A DNA stretch of 46,379 bases from Lachnospiraceae bacterium. GTDB taxonomy: Bacteria; Bacillota; Clostridia; Lachnospirales; Lachnospiraceae. A program made the translations under genes and the position numbers. The stretch lies in NCBI GenBank assembly GCA_017938285.1, contig JAGBBW010000039.1:1-46379 (forward strand), written 5' to 3'. Within the stretch, counting starts at the first letter, position 1, and every line of letters begins with the position of its first letter. Shown here piece by piece: positions 23,299-32,831 of the stretch. The notes under the pieces were generated by a model. It saw only the letters and a list, made by a program, of their open reading frames with translations. It was not told the origin of the DNA and made no database searches.

Positions 23299-23970
23299 CT
23301 AACTGATATTCTTCTCCGCAAACCGTTTCTTTGCATTCACGTTATAGGAAAAACTGATGACCTGATCAAATTCCTTCGAGTGGTAAACCTTCATGAACTC
23401 CAGAAAAATCTTCATATCAAAAGCCTTGTTATCCTCAATCATCAGTTCCATTGCCGTATCCATGTCAAAGCCCCTGCGGTATGGACGATCCGAAATCAGT
23501 GCCGCAAACACATCACAAATCCGCAAAATCCTTGCCTCCATCGGAATTTTTTCTTCCGACAGGTTGGCCGGATAACCGCTGCCATCATAATTTTCATGAT
23601 GATGGTACACCGCATTGCAGATTTCTGCCGGGAATCCAGCCTCCTTTAACATATCCGCACCTACCTTGGCATGCATCCTCATGTATCTGGTTTTTTCAAT
23701 CTGCAGGGTATTTTTTTCCCGTTCATATAAATTTTTGGTTAACCGTAATTTTCCAATATCATGAACATACGCCGCCAGCACAATCTGCTGCTGAAAATCC
23801 ACTGGAAGTTCCAGCTGGTTACATAACAGGCGCACCAGCATTGCCACCAGTTCTCCATGGTCAATGCTTTCTTCCATATCCTCTTCCATCACTTCATTCA
23901 GATTCAGTCGCTCCAGCACGCTTTTAATCAGGCTTTCCGCATGTTTCATACTTCTGCTGTTCTCCATCAT
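23299..23970 (-). CDS. HD-GYP domain c-di-GMP phosphodiesterase
   Basis: 223 residues. H-D-I-G-K-L (metal ligands) at about 90-95, H-A-K-V-G-A near 118-123, H-H-H-E-N-Y-D-G-S-G-Y-P (the HHE plus GYP signature) at about 141-152, and R-I-L-R-I-C-D-V-F-A-A-L with D-R-P-Y-R-R after it. There is no receiver or sensor domain, only a short N-terminal helix region. It degrades c-di-GMP, so it is a natural counterpart of the two PilZ receptors at 8.5-9.8 kb. Overlaps the end of hemZ by four bases. Confidence 0.87.
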   Translation of the reverse strand: MMENSRSMKHAESLIKSVLERLNLNEVMEEDMEESIDHGELVAMLVRLLCNQLELPVDFQQQIVLAAYVHDIGKLRLTKNLYEREKNTLQIEKTRYMRMHAKVGADMLKEAGFPAEICNAVYHHHENYDGSGYPANLSEEKIPMEARILRICDVFAALISDRPYRRGFDMDTAMELMIEDNKAFDMKIFLEFMKVYHSKEFDQVISFSYNVNAKKRFAEKNIS

Positions 23971-25499
23971 AGAAACTCACCATAGGACCGGATAAAGTCC
24001 CGCTTCCTTTCTATCATTTCATCAATGCGCTCAATGTAATCCTTGACACTCTTCACATTTTCCACTCTCTCCAGACGGTTTGTTCCTGCAAAATTAAATT
24101 TTGTGGAACCACCGCTGCCAAGAGCCAGAATCGTGTGGTGTTCTTCCATAATTAATACGTTGTACAAGCCTTCTTTTCCCGGCTTTGCATAACCGATATT
24201 TTCTAAATTTTCTGCCATATTTTTCTGGCGGTACAAGTAGTATGGCTCGTAGCCATTCTTTTTTGTATAATTCTGACAGGCTGACATCATTTCCACTGCT
24301 TCTCTGGAACGAAGCTCTTTATACCGCTCCATTTCCGCATTCAGACGGGCTGCCCGCTTGACCGCCAGTGTATGCACGGTCAGACTGTCCGGCTTTAATC
24401 TGTCAATCTCGGTCAGCGTTCCTCTGACATCCTCCGCTGTTTCTCCGGTCAGACCAATAATCAGATCCATATTAATATTGTCATGACCGCATTCCCTCGC
24501 CAGCAAAAAGGCTTCCTTAATCTGCTCTGTCGTGTGCTTCCGCCCGATTAAGTCCAGCGTTTTCTGCTGCATACTCTGCGGATTAATAGAAATCCGGGTA
24601 ACACCCTCCTCCTTTAACACCACCAGCTTATCCCTGGTAATACTGTCCGGGCGTCCGGCTTCTACCGTCCATTCCCGAAGGTAGGTAAAATCAAAGGTTT
24701 CCTTTACTTTACGCAAAAGTCTGCGCAGCTGGTCCGCAGAAAGCGTGGTCGGCGTACCGCCGCCAATATAAATGCTGATCAGCTTTTTTTCCGGAAAACA
24801 GGTTCCGGCATACTCAATTTCTTTAAACAATGCGTCCAGATAAGGCTCCACATACGCTTCGTACTGTTTTAACGAATAAGAACTGAACGAACAATACAGA
24901 CAAATACTCGGACAAAACGGAATACCAATATACACACTATAGCTGTCCTTGTCCTCGATACCATACAGAAGCTTCTGCTCTTTTTCCGCCACCTGAATAC
25001 ACAGTTCTGTCTTTTCTTCCGAACAAAGATACTCGGTTTTAAAATATTCCGCAATCTGTTCTCTGGATTCCTTCTGTTCCAGACGCTCCAGTGCCTGCTT
25101 GGTTGGGCGGATGCCCGTCAGGGTTCCCCATGGCAGAACCACTCCGGTTGCTCCTGACAACATTCCATACAATCTGCGGTGCAGATAGTTGCGGTACATT
25201 CTCCGGTCCGGCGTTCCCTCATTCCGGTATGTACCTGGCAGCAGTTCTGAAAAATCTTCTGTTTCCGTACAGGTCTGCTCTCCTGTCTGAAAGGTAATGG
25301 AAAACTGTTCCGGCAATAGTTCCAGAGAAAGAAACTTATCCGGCGTCTCTTCCGGTTCTTCCTCTATATCCTTTCCTTTTTTTCCTTCCCGGCTGGTTTC
25401 CTTCCCGGCAATCCGGATGGAATCCTCCGGAAAAAAGGACTTTACCAGGGGGCGGATATCCTGTTCGTAATCTTCTCCTGTGATTTTTATTTCTATCAT
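23967..25499 (-). CDS. hemZ: HemZ-type coproporphyrinogen III dehydrogenase (radical SAM)
   Basis: 510 residues from ATG at 25499, which follows AAGGAGAT; earlier in-frame starts lack a site. The radical SAM cluster motif C-P-S-I-C-L-Y-C (CxxxCxxC) lies at about residues 180-187, followed by I-Y-I-G-G-G-T-P-T-T-L and D-L-I-I-G-L-T-G-E, as in HemN/HemW/HemZ. The N-terminal extension of about 165 residues is specific to HemZ. It is oxygen-independent in this family. The true substrate of clostridial HemZ is not certain. Confidence 0.88.
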   Translation of the reverse strand: MIEIKITGEDYEQDIRPLVKSFFPEDSIRIAGKETSREGKKGKDIEEEPEETPDKFLSLELLPEQFSITFQTGEQTCTETEDFSELLPGTYRNEGTPDRRMYRNYLHRRLYGMLSGATGVVLPWGTLTGIRPTKQALERLEQKESREQIAEYFKTEYLCSEEKTELCIQVAEKEQKLLYGIEDKDSYSVYIGIPFCPSICLYCSFSSYSLKQYEAYVEPYLDALFKEIEYAGTCFPEKKLISIYIGGGTPTTLSADQLRRLLRKVKETFDFTYLREWTVEAGRPDSITRDKLVVLKEEGVTRISINPQSMQQKTLDLIGRKHTTEQIKEAFLLARECGHDNINMDLIIGLTGETAEDVRGTLTEIDRLKPDSLTVHTLAVKRAARLNAEMERYKELRSREAVEMMSACQNYTKKNGYEPYYLYRQKNMAENLENIGYAKPGKEGLYNVLIMEEHHTILALGSGGSTKFNFAGTNRLERVENVKSVKDYIERIDEMIERKRDFIRSYGEFL

Positions 25500-25564
25500 A
25501 TTTATCTCCTTGTCAGTTCCCTGCTTCATAAAGCACAATCTTTATGTTATTAACATTCTGAAAA

Positions 25565-25631
25565 AGGGACACCAGGAGGATTTCAGGCAGTGAATAGTCG
25601 CTGAACAGCCTGGAATCCTCCTGGCGTCCCT
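25565..25631 (-). terminator. 24-bp long hairpin after the MBL gene
   Basis: Arms 25565-25588 and 25608-25631 pair over 24 positions with one mismatch and one wobble; 19-base loop. It starts four bases after the MBL stop, similar in size and placement to the hairpin at 9868-9935, without a long T-run. Confidence 0.65.
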
Positions 25632-25635
25632 CTGC

Positions 25636-26262
25636 TTACACAACATAAGGATTATGTTCTTTCTCTTCTCCTATTGTAGTTTCCATTCCGTGTCCGCTTA
25701 ACACCAGCGTATCCTCCGGCAGTACAAACAACTTCTCCCGGATTGATACCGAAATCAGGGAAGCCTTTCCTGTCGGCAGGTCTGTTCTTCCCACACTGCC
25801 CTGAAACAACGTATCTCCGGAAAACAGCACCCTTTCTGCTTCCTGGTAATAACAGCAGCTGCCTGCAGTATGTCCCGGGGAAGCAATCACCCTTAACGTA
25901 CCATCCAGAAAGCGGAGCTGCTGTCCATCCAGAAGCAGTTCATCCGCAGTGATTCCATAGGACATCCGCATAAAAAGCTCCGAACCGTTCAGCTCCGGCT
26001 GCTCCAGTAATTCTGCATCTTCTTTTAAAATGCAGACCGGAATCCGGTACTGTTTCCGCAGGGTATCTGCCGCCAGCATATGGTCGAAATGTCCGTGGGT
26101 CAGAAGAACTGCCTCTGGTGTTACACCAAGCACAGCCAGTTCTTCCATGATACGGCCGGAATCCGCTGCCGGGTCAATAACCACTGCTTTTTTGGATTCT
26201 TCCGTATAAGCAATATAACAATTGGTCCGGACCATGCCAAGAACCAGACGTTTGATTTCCAT
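25636..26262 (-). CDS. MBL-fold hydrolase (glyoxalase II-like)
   Basis: 208 residues from ATG at 26262 (AAAGGAA upstream); an in-frame ATG ten codons earlier has no site. Metal motif T-H-G-H-F-D-H (HxHxDH), a later S-P-G-H-T-A-G-S, F-S-G-D-T-L-F and L-S-G-H-G complete the binuclear site. Such proteins next to rel are common in Firmicutes. Cytosolic thioester or related hydrolase; substrate unknown. Confidence 0.88.
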   Translation of the reverse strand: MEIKRLVLGMVRTNCYIAYTEESKKAVVIDPAADSGRIMEELAVLGVTPEAVLLTHGHFDHMLAADTLRKQYRIPVCILKEDAELLEQPELNGSELFMRMSYGITADELLLDGQQLRFLDGTLRVIASPGHTAGSCCYYQEAERVLFSGDTLFQGSVGRTDLPTGKASLISVSIREKLFVLPEDTLVLSGHGMETTIGEEKEHNPYVV

Positions 26263-26315
26263 AGTTCCATTCCTTTCCTGTAGCCATCCCATATCTTATC
26301 TTATATCTTCTTGTG

Positions 26316-28619
26316 TCAGCCTGTAGTTCTTTCTACATCCAGCACACTTTCCACATTTCGTATCTTATTGACCAGATAGTTTAACTGATCCGCCCCATGC
26401 ACCTCAAAGCCCAGGGTAATGGTTGCTGTTCCCTGCTTGCTGATACGGCTGTTTACTGTGGAAATATCCACCTTATTTTCCGTCAGAATTTTCGTAATGT
26501 CTAACAGTACACCGCTCCGGTTATTGGCAAACACATTGATTTCTGCAAAATACAGGTCTTCCCTCTTATCCTCCAGACGGTTCCACTCTGCCGGAATAAA
26601 GCGGATACGGTCATCGTTTGGCGCATTAATCACATTGATACAGTCGGTACGATGAATGGACACACCACGTCCACGGGTCACATAGCCGATGATTTCATCG
26701 CCCGGTACCGGGGAACAGCACTTGGAAAAATGCACTGCCACATCATCAATCCCCTGCACCATAATACCGGATTTTGCCTTGACACTGATTGGAAGCTTCT
26801 TTTCATGCACCTCCTGCAGGGATTCCAGAAGCTTTTCATCCGTCATTTCCTTTTTCTGCTTTTTATTATATTCTTCCACCAGACGGTTAATAATCTGCCC
26901 TTCTTTTAAAGCACCACGCCCGATGGCTGCCAGTACGGATTCCCAGTCACGGAACCCATATTTATGCATACAGACTTCTAAAAATTCCGGCTTGCTTATA
27001 TCAGAAAACTGAATACTTTTTGCTTTGCAATATGCCGCCAGCAGATCCTTTCCATGCTGGATACGGTCATCCTTTAATTCTGATTTGAACCACTGGTTAA
27101 TTTTATTCTTCGCCTGGGTACTCTTGACCATTTTTAACCAGTCCTGGCTTGGACCCTTGGAGTTCTGGGAAGTGATAATTTCCACCCGGTCACCATTCTG
27201 CAGTACATAGTCAATATTTACCAGTTTTCCATTCACCCTGGCACCAACCATCTTGTTACCTACCGCACTGTGAATCGCATAAGCAAAATCCACCGGAATG
27301 GAGCCCGCCGGAAGATTCTTGACATCACCGGTCGGTGTGAAACAGTACACACTGTCTGAAAACAGATCCAGATCATTCTTTAATCCGCTCAAAAACTCTT
27401 TACTGTCTGACATATCACGCTGCCACTCCAGAATCTGACGGAGCCATGCCAGTTTCTCTTCTTCATTGGCAGAAGACTTTACACCGTTCTGGGCTTCTTT
27501 ATATTTCCAGTGGGCGGCAATACCATACTCTGCCGTCTTGTGCATTTCGTAGGTTCTGATCTGGATTTCAAACGGAGTACCGTTTGGACCAATCAGTGTG
27601 GTATGCAGAGACTGGTACATATTTGGCTTTGGCATGGCAATGTAATCTTTAAAACGTCCCGGAATCGGGATATACATTTCATGCAGAATACCAAGCACCG
27701 CATAACAGTCCTTTACATCTTCCACCAGCACACGGACCGCAAACAAATCATAAATCTGGTCCAGGGTTTTGTTCTGGTTTTTCATCTTTTTATAAATACT
27801 GAAAAAATGCTTGACTCTTCCATCAATCTGCGCATCAATTCCGGAATCGGAAATCCGCTCTGCCACCCGGTCAATAATACCGGATACGAACGCTTCCCTG
27901 TCAGATTTGCGCAGGGCAATCTTCTCCGCCAGATCTTTATAAACCTCCGGCTCCAGATATTTTAAAGACAAGTCATCCAGTTCAATCTTAATTTTGGAAA
28001 TACCGAGACGCTGGGCCAAAGGCGCGTAAATGTCCATTGTCTCCCTGGATTTTTCTTTCTGTTTTTCCGGTGTCTGGTACTGCATGGTCCTCTGGTTATG
28101 AAGACGGTCCGCCAGTTTAATCATAATAACACGGATATCCTTTGCCATGGCAAGAAACATCTTACGCAGATTTTCCGCCTGCAGTTCAATCTTGTCCGCA
28201 TCATAATTTAACTGGGTCAGCTTTGTCACACCATCCACCAGCAGTGCAATTTCTTCACTGAATTCCCTTGTAACATCCTCCATCGTAAACTCCGTATCTT
28301 CCACCACATCATGCAGAATACCCGCTACGATAGTTTCTTTATCCAGTTCCAGTTCTGCCAGAGTAATTGCCACACAAAGCGGATGAATAATATACGGCTC
28401 CCCGGATTTTCTCTTTTGATCTTTATGCATCTCATTCGCAAGTCGGTATGCTTTCTCAATCATGGATATATCCGTACCCGGCCGGTACTCATACACGGTC
28501 TGTATCAGTTTTTTATATAATTCTTCCGGGTCCGTAAAATCCACCGGCATACTTAATGATTTTTCTTCAATTGGCTTTTTGATTACTATGCCTTTTCTTT
28601 TCTGTTCCTGTTCTGCCAT
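26316..28619 (-). CDS. rel: Bifunctional (p)ppGpp synthetase/hydrolase Rel
   Basis: 767 residues. HD hydrolase domain at about 50-200 (Y-I-I-H-P, L-H-D-V-V-E-D-T with intact H-D and E-D), synthetase domain at about 240-370 with R-F-K-D-Y-I-A-M-P-K-P-N (the R-x-K-D form seen in bifunctional enzymes), TGS domain at about 405-465, and C-terminal ACT at about 690-765 (N-R-S-G-V-L-L-D-I-T). It makes and degrades the stringent-response alarmone. ATG at 28619 has GGTGAGAG. Sits between apt and the MBL gene in the conserved Firmicutes order. Confidence 0.95.
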   Translation of the reverse strand: MAEQEQKRKGIVIKKPIEEKSLSMPVDFTDPEELYKKLIQTVYEYRPGTDISMIEKAYRLANEMHKDQKRKSGEPYIIHPLCVAITLAELELDKETIVAGILHDVVEDTEFTMEDVTREFSEEIALLVDGVTKLTQLNYDADKIELQAENLRKMFLAMAKDIRVIMIKLADRLHNQRTMQYQTPEKQKEKSRETMDIYAPLAQRLGISKIKIELDDLSLKYLEPEVYKDLAEKIALRKSDREAFVSGIIDRVAERISDSGIDAQIDGRVKHFFSIYKKMKNQNKTLDQIYDLFAVRVLVEDVKDCYAVLGILHEMYIPIPGRFKDYIAMPKPNMYQSLHTTLIGPNGTPFEIQIRTYEMHKTAEYGIAAHWKYKEAQNGVKSSANEEEKLAWLRQILEWQRDMSDSKEFLSGLKNDLDLFSDSVYCFTPTGDVKNLPAGSIPVDFAYAIHSAVGNKMVGARVNGKLVNIDYVLQNGDRVEIITSQNSKGPSQDWLKMVKSTQAKNKINQWFKSELKDDRIQHGKDLLAAYCKAKSIQFSDISKPEFLEVCMHKYGFRDWESVLAAIGRGALKEGQIINRLVEEYNKKQKKEMTDEKLLESLQEVHEKKLPISVKAKSGIMVQGIDDVAVHFSKCCSPVPGDEIIGYVTRGRGVSIHRTDCINVINAPNDDRIRFIPAEWNRLEDKREDLYFAEINVFANNRSGVLLDITKILTENKVDISTVNSRISKQGTATITLGFEVHGADQLNYLVNKIRNVESVLDVERTTG

Positions 28620-28680
28620 ACTCTCACCGCACCTTTATTAAAACCTTTGTACCTATTATCTTTCCTTCTCCCGGGAAATA

Positions 28681-29205
28681 TTATTTACCAGGATACTTAA
28701 TTACAGAATCAACTTCATAACCCTTTAACTTTTCCCTGCCGTTCAGTCCTTCCAGTTCCATCAGGAACACAATCTTAACGACCTCACCGCCTAACTGTTC
28801 TACCAGTTTAATAATTGCCTCTATCGTACCGCCTGTCGCAATCAGGTCGTCCACAATCACAACCTTCTGTCCCGGTTTAATGGCATCTTTATGCAGTTCG
28901 ATGGTTGCTGTACCATACTCCAGGTCATACGTTGCTTCTATCGTCTCACATGGAAGCTTACCTTTCTTTCTGACAGGCACGAATGCCTTTTTCAGATTGT
29001 ATGCCACCGGCACACCAAAAATAAAACCTCTGGACTCCGGACCAACCACAATGTCAAATTCCGTATCCTTTACTAAACCTTCCACTCCCTGGATTGCCAG
29101 CTGCAGCCCTTCTGCATCCTGTAAAACGCTGGTTACATCACGAAACATAATACCCGGTTCCGGAAAATCCGGAATTGTTCTCACATAATCTTCTACCTTT
29201 TTCAT
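28681..29205 (-). CDS. apt: Adenine phosphoribosyltransferase
   Basis: 174 residues from M-K-K-V-E-D-Y-V at 29205 (GGGAGAAATATA upstream); an ATG 13 codons earlier is rejected. Typical I-P-D-F-P-E-P-G-I-M-F-R-D start and PRPP loop V-V-I-V-D-D-L-I-A-T-G-G-T at about 118-130. Salvages adenine with PRPP to AMP. First gene of the apt-rel operon. Confidence 0.95.
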   Translation of the reverse strand: MKKVEDYVRTIPDFPEPGIMFRDVTSVLQDAEGLQLAIQGVEGLVKDTEFDIVVGPESRGFIFGVPVAYNLKKAFVPVRKKGKLPCETIEATYDLEYGTATIELHKDAIKPGQKVVIVDDLIATGGTIEAIIKLVEQLGGEVVKIVFLMELEGLNGREKLKGYEVDSVIKYPGK

Positions 29206-29272
29206 TATATTTCTCCCTTTCTGCCGTGTTTCTGCATCCGGCATAACCCTGCAGATTATATTAATACCTAGT

Positions 29273-29300
29273 ATTATAACACTTTTTCTATCAGTTGCAA
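29273..29300 (-). promoter_or_regulatory. apt-rel promoter
   Basis: TTGCAA (29295-29300), 16-bp spacer, perfect TATAAT (29273-29278), about 70 bases upstream of the apt start. Confidence 0.6.
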
Positions 29301-29308
29301 AGAAAAAA

Positions 29309-29342
29309 AGAAGAAATCCAGCAGTATTTTCGGATTTCTTCT
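29309..29342 (-). terminator. Terminator of the chemotaxis-receptor gene
   Basis: AGAAGAAATCC / GGATTTCTTCT, an 11-bp stem flanked by A- and T-rich tracts, about 100 bases after the receptor stop. Confidence 0.65.
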
Positions 29343-29439
29343 CTTTTTCTTTTTCTAAGGAAACACTGAGTAATTCATTGCTTTCCTGGAAGCCTCCGGC
29401 AGATTACATAAATTTGCAGCAGGTACTCCCTCTGATCCA

Positions 29440-30984
29440 CTACTCTTCCCTTTTCAGCAGCCGGCTCATCTCATCTACCATTTCATTAATGGAACCTGCC
29501 TGGACAGCAACCTCTGCTGTATCACTGGCATTGCTCTCCACCATGGTATTGATGGAATTAAACTGCTCATTTTCATTCCGTATGCTTTCCGCAATATCCA
29601 GATTGATGGATACCGTTTTTTCAATTACCTTCGCCTGTTTGCCGTGGGCCTCACCCATGGTATTAATCGCACTTACCGATGTATTCAGGAGTCCCGTCAT
29701 ATCCTGCATACTCTGGAATACATTAGCGAAATACTCATTCTGCATTCCGAGTTTTGCGGAATTTTCCTCTACCTGCTTTGTAATTTCCTGTACATTCTGC
29801 TGCACTCTCTGAATGACAAGTTCTACTTCCTGTAAGGAAGACTGGGTGCTGTTTGCCAGATTTCCTACTTCGGAAGCTACTACAGCAAAGCCCCGTCCTG
29901 CTTCCCCTGCTCTTGCTGCTTCAATGGACGCATTTAATGCCAGCAGGTTTGTAGAGTCTGAAATTTCACTAATCAGATTTAAGGTAACTCCGATTTCCTG
30001 TACCGCCTCGGACAGTTTCTGTGCAATTTCCGTTGTCGTCTGCATGGAAGCCGATACTTCACTGTTAATGGCATGCAGGTCATTCAGCAGTTTTTCATTT
30101 TCCATGGACTTATTCAAGAGATCCTTTGATGTGGTTTCTACTTTTTCCACATTATCAGCCACAACACTTTCCCAGTTGCTTAACTCACTGAGATTACTCA
30201 TGCTTTCTTCCGTTCTTGCACTTAATATATTGCTGCTTTCTACCAGTTGTTCACTTGTGGAAGCCAGTTGTTCCGCTGATGTACTTTCCCTTTCTGAAAT
30301 CTGGGAAAGTGCTGTTCCGGCAGTATACAGACGCTCAGACAGTGCCTGTACCGAATTTAACACGCTCATTACCTGCTCGTTATTTTTTTCCAGTTCATCC
30401 TTCTTGGCATTTACCAGGAAGTGTGAAACGAAGAATACGAAAATCAGTAATCCGCTTAAGGACAATACCAGTGCTACCAGACACATAAGAATATCCCCAA
30501 GGAATAATTCATCCTTAACCGGCAGAAGATTTTCTCCATTGATAAACCAGGCAATAAACAGAGATGCCATGCAGAGCAGTCCACTAGTCAAAACAAGTTT
30601 AATATCCAGAAAGAATGCCATTAAAATCAGGAAAAAGAACAAAAATCCCCAGAAAGTTCTGGATGGAATCATATACAACAGATAATTCCACTGTACAATT
30701 AAAACTACTGCCGAAAATATCTTACCAATTTTCAGCTTTCCTTCTTTTAAATATCCTTCCGAATCAAAGGATGTTCTTACAATCAGAACCGCTGTAATAA
30801 AAAACGAAATATCCATCAATGCAAATAAAATCAGGGCAATCCATGGAACTTCCGGATATAAACCAAATAATTTTTCTGTATTAAACATTACAGTTGCACA
30901 CATACAGGCGCATACTAAAATAATAAGGCCCCACTTAAATACCGCCGACAGGTACACCTCTACTGCTGTTTTTTTCTTTCCCAT
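29440..30984 (-). CDS. Methyl-accepting chemotaxis protein with polytopic N-terminus
   Basis: 514 residues. The first 200 hold about six hydrophobic helices and no periplasmic sensor domain or clear HAMP. A short coil leads to the signalling domain (about 260-510) with the conserved tip around [19 protein letters not shown]. It is a membrane receptor that would signal through CheW/CheA. The integral-membrane sensor suggests sensing within the membrane or of energy state. The genome is therefore expected to encode a chemotaxis pathway. ATG at 30984 with GGAGGAAGTGTATT. Confidence 0.88.
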   Translation of the reverse strand: MGKKKTAVEVYLSAVFKWGLIILVCACMCATVMFNTEKLFGLYPEVPWIALILFALMDISFFITAVLIVRTSFDSEGYLKEGKLKIGKIFSAVVLIVQWNYLLYMIPSRTFWGFLFFFLILMAFFLDIKLVLTSGLLCMASLFIAWFINGENLLPVKDELFLGDILMCLVALVLSLSGLLIFVFFVSHFLVNAKKDELEKNNEQVMSVLNSVQALSERLYTAGTALSQISERESTSAEQLASTSEQLVESSNILSARTEESMSNLSELSNWESVVADNVEKVETTSKDLLNKSMENEKLLNDLHAINSEVSASMQTTTEIAQKLSEAVQEIGVTLNLISEISDSTNLLALNASIEAARAGEAGRGFAVVASEVGNLANSTQSSLQEVELVIQRVQQNVQEITKQVEENSAKLGMQNEYFANVFQSMQDMTGLLNTSVSAINTMGEAHGKQAKVIEKTVSINLDIAESIRNENEQFNSINTMVESNASDTAEVAVQAGSINEMVDEMSRLLKREE

Positions 30985-31094
30985 AATACACTTCCTCCCA
31001 TCACATATCTTACATCTGTCGTAACTGCTTCCTGTTTTCCAGTTACCATTCCTGCTTCATAGTATTCTTTTCCGTAACTATTCAGTACCTTCAT
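30960..31094 (-). CDS. Short ORF (44 aa) overlapping the receptor start
   Basis: ATG at 31094 with AAAGGAAAAGAG upstream. Starts [20 protein letters not shown] and ends 25 bases inside the receptor gene, in another frame. Could be a coupling leader or chance. No family recognised. Confidence 0.35.
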   Translation of the reverse strand: MKVLNSYGKEYYEAGMVTGKQEAVTTDVRYVMGGSVLWERKKQQ

Positions 31095-31299
31095 AGTTAC
31101 TCTTTTCCTTTATTAAAACTCCCTCCTTCTGTATATTTTGTAACCTGCCAGAATAAAAAAAGCCCTCCTCCACTATCGGAAAAAGGCATACTTTGACCTA
31201 TCCAATTCTGTTCAGATTTTCTGGATTCAGGACATAACAAAAAGACAGCTGCTGTGCTGTGCTGTGCTTAAGGTTATTCCTGTTTTCCATCAATGTCAA
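31095..31299 (-). promoter_or_regulatory. Long leader of the chemotaxis-receptor gene with internal terminator
   Basis: Promoter: TTGACA (31294-31299), 17-bp spacer, TAACCT (31271-31276). The transcript begins with a GCTGT-type tandem repeat (31253-31268). It then meets a hairpin of ten pairs including three G-U pairs (31162-31187) followed by seven T, well before the gene. This is the layout of a riboswitch or attenuator, or of a separate small RNA. It does not match the c-di-GMP riboswitch consensus I know. Confidence 0.45.
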
Positions 31300-31454
31300 G
31301 TCCTTTTTTTGATTATTTTTTAACAATTTTTTCATCTTTGATTATATCATTTTTGTGCGTTTTTGTCAAATTTTATTCAATTTTTTATTTCTTTTTTGTA
31401 AAAAGTTATTACAGTTCAAAGAACACTCAGACACTTACTGCCCTTCTCTCAAAA
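31300..31454. other. AT-rich intergenic stretch
   Basis: T-rich sequence between the receptor promoter and the rsgA terminator; no ORF or repeat of note seen. Confidence 0.4.
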
Positions 31455-31487
31455 AGTGTGTATATCCATAATTCTGATATACACACT
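31455..31487 (-). terminator. rsgA terminator
   Basis: AGTGTGTATATC / GATATACACACT, a perfect 12-bp stem with a nine-base loop, followed on the minus strand by TTTTT. Confidence 0.85.
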
Positions 31488-31518
31488 CCGATTTCCCATT
31501 CCGCATTACTTATTTTCT

Positions 31519-32535
31519 TTATTTTTTTCTGTTCTTCTTACGAAGTGCTTCTCTCGCAGCACTGCGCTTTGCTTCTCTCTCCAGTTTTTTAAAACCTGCC
31601 AGACGACCCGGTAATAATTTTCCTGTTTCCACCGCCGCCTGTACAGCGCAGCCTGGCTCTTTTTCATGACGGCAGTCTGAAAAACGACACTGGCCTGCCA
31701 GTTCCAGAATATCCTCGAAAGAAGTTTCTATTCCCTCACCGGAAGACCATAACCCCAGCTGCCGCATTCCTGGTGTATCAATCATCATGGCACCGTTTTC
31801 CAAACGGATTATCTGGCGGTGGGTCGTTGTGTGGCGGCCCCTGTCATCACTTTCCCGGATTTCTGAAGTTGCCATGACCTCTTTCCCTGCCAGCGTATTG
31901 ATTAACGTGGATTTCCCAATACCGGAAGACCCGGTTACTGCAATCACCCGGCCAGGCTGGACATAGCTTTTCAGCCGTTCCATCCCGGTACCATCCTTTG
32001 CAGATACTGCAAGAACCGGTACTCCTGCTGCTACTTTTTCCATCTCTCTGACTTTTTCTTCTGCATTCCCGCACAAATCCGCCTTTGTCAGCACAACCAC
32101 CGGCATTCCACCACTTTCCCTGGCCGTTACCAGATAACGTTCCATCTTTCTTACATTAAAATCCTGATTAAGGGATTCCATCAGAAAGACCGTATCAAAA
32201 TTAGCTGCCACCAGCTGTCTGGCAGTATTATCCGAATGGGCACCGATACTGCCTGCTGTTAAACGGACAAACTGCGACTTTCGTTCCAGTACCCGGTGGA
32301 TAACGCTTTCCCCTGCCGGATTTTCCCAGGCCGCCACAATATCACCAACGGCAGGATACTCCTGAAAACCGGCATTTTTATAAAAAGCGGCACCTTTTAG
32401 TACTGCACCCAGAGGCTCCACACCGTCTTCCAGTGGCATCAGCCTGTAATGTTCCTTATGTATTGCCCATACCCGGAACAGGGCAAGGCCTTCTCTGCGT
32501 TCTTTTTCTGTCAATTGCTGTTCAAAAAAATTCAT
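31519..32535 (-). CDS. rsgA: Ribosome small-subunit biogenesis GTPase RsgA
   Basis: 338 residues. OB-fold (about 35-105) and a circularly permuted GTPase: T-K-A-D (G4) near 149, S-A-K (G5), then the P-loop G-S-S-G-I-G-K-S-T (G1) near 202 and D-T-P-G-M (G3) near 253. The C-terminal zinc region is C-x5-C-x-H-x5-C (C-R-F-S-D-C-R-H-E-K-E-P-G-C). It checks 30S maturation and is stimulated by the ribosome. N-terminus longer than the shortest homologues, with a basic Ala/Arg/Lys C-terminus. ATG at 32535. It is preceded by an unusual leader with a short ORF and terminator. Confidence 0.9.
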   Translation of the reverse strand: MNFFEQQLTEKERREGLALFRVWAIHKEHYRLMPLEDGVEPLGAVLKGAAFYKNAGFQEYPAVGDIVAAWENPAGESVIHRVLERKSQFVRLTAGSIGAHSDNTARQLVAANFDTVFLMESLNQDFNVRKMERYLVTARESGGMPVVVLTKADLCGNAEEKVREMEKVAAGVPVLAVSAKDGTGMERLKSYVQPGRVIAVTGSSGIGKSTLINTLAGKEVMATSEIRESDDRGRHTTTHRQIIRLENGAMMIDTPGMRQLGLWSSGEGIETSFEDILELAGQCRFSDCRHEKEPGCAVQAAVETGKLLPGRLAGFKKLEREAKRSAAREALRKKNRKK

Positions 32536-32647
32536 TACTTTACTCCTATTCTTGTTTTTCCTTCATATGTAACACAAAATTTACAACTGCACTATTCTAA
32601 CCACCCAAACCCAGGCTGCCAGAACTACACTTCCTGATTTTGGGCGC

Positions 32648-32672
32648 AAAAAAAGCACACCTTTGGCGTGCT
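32648..32672 (-). terminator. Leader terminator upstream of rsgA
   Basis: Minus strand AGCACGCC-AAA-GGTGTGCT (eight pairs, one wobble), then seven T. It lies between the promoter at 32832 and the rsgA start, so read-through must be regulated or partial. Confidence 0.75.
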
Positions 32673-32745
32673 CCAGACTTTTGAGAAACATCGTTTCCCA
32701 AAACATATGAAATGCGAAAGGGACTTCTGTGGCATACACCACCTG

Positions 32746-32781
32746 TTATTCAGTTGCTCTCACTCTCTTTAATTTTCTCAT
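32746..32781 (-). CDS. 11-codon leader peptide (MRKLKRVRATE) before rsgA
   Basis: ATG at 32781 has AAAGGAG with a nine-base spacer, and TAA follows after eleven codons. The peptide holds two basic-x-basic triplets (KLK, RVR), the class of sequence known in erm and related leaders for drug-dependent ribosome stalling. It sits about 45 nt after the expected transcription start and 75 nt before the leader terminator. Confidence 0.5.
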   Translation of the reverse strand: MRKLKRVRATE

Positions 32782-32831
32782 AACAAACCACTCCTTTTCG
32801 CTAAAAAAACAAGTCAATAGATAGCAAAGAC

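Noticed and set aside
31162-31205. Sigma-28 (flagellar) promoter for the receptor
   Set aside because: A CCGATA-like -10 is present but the TAAA element at 15 bp spacing is missing, and the same bases form the terminator stem.
31160-31275. c-di-GMP (GEMM) riboswitch upstream of the chemotaxis receptor
   Set aside because: The conserved core segments of both known classes are not visible; left as an unassigned leader.
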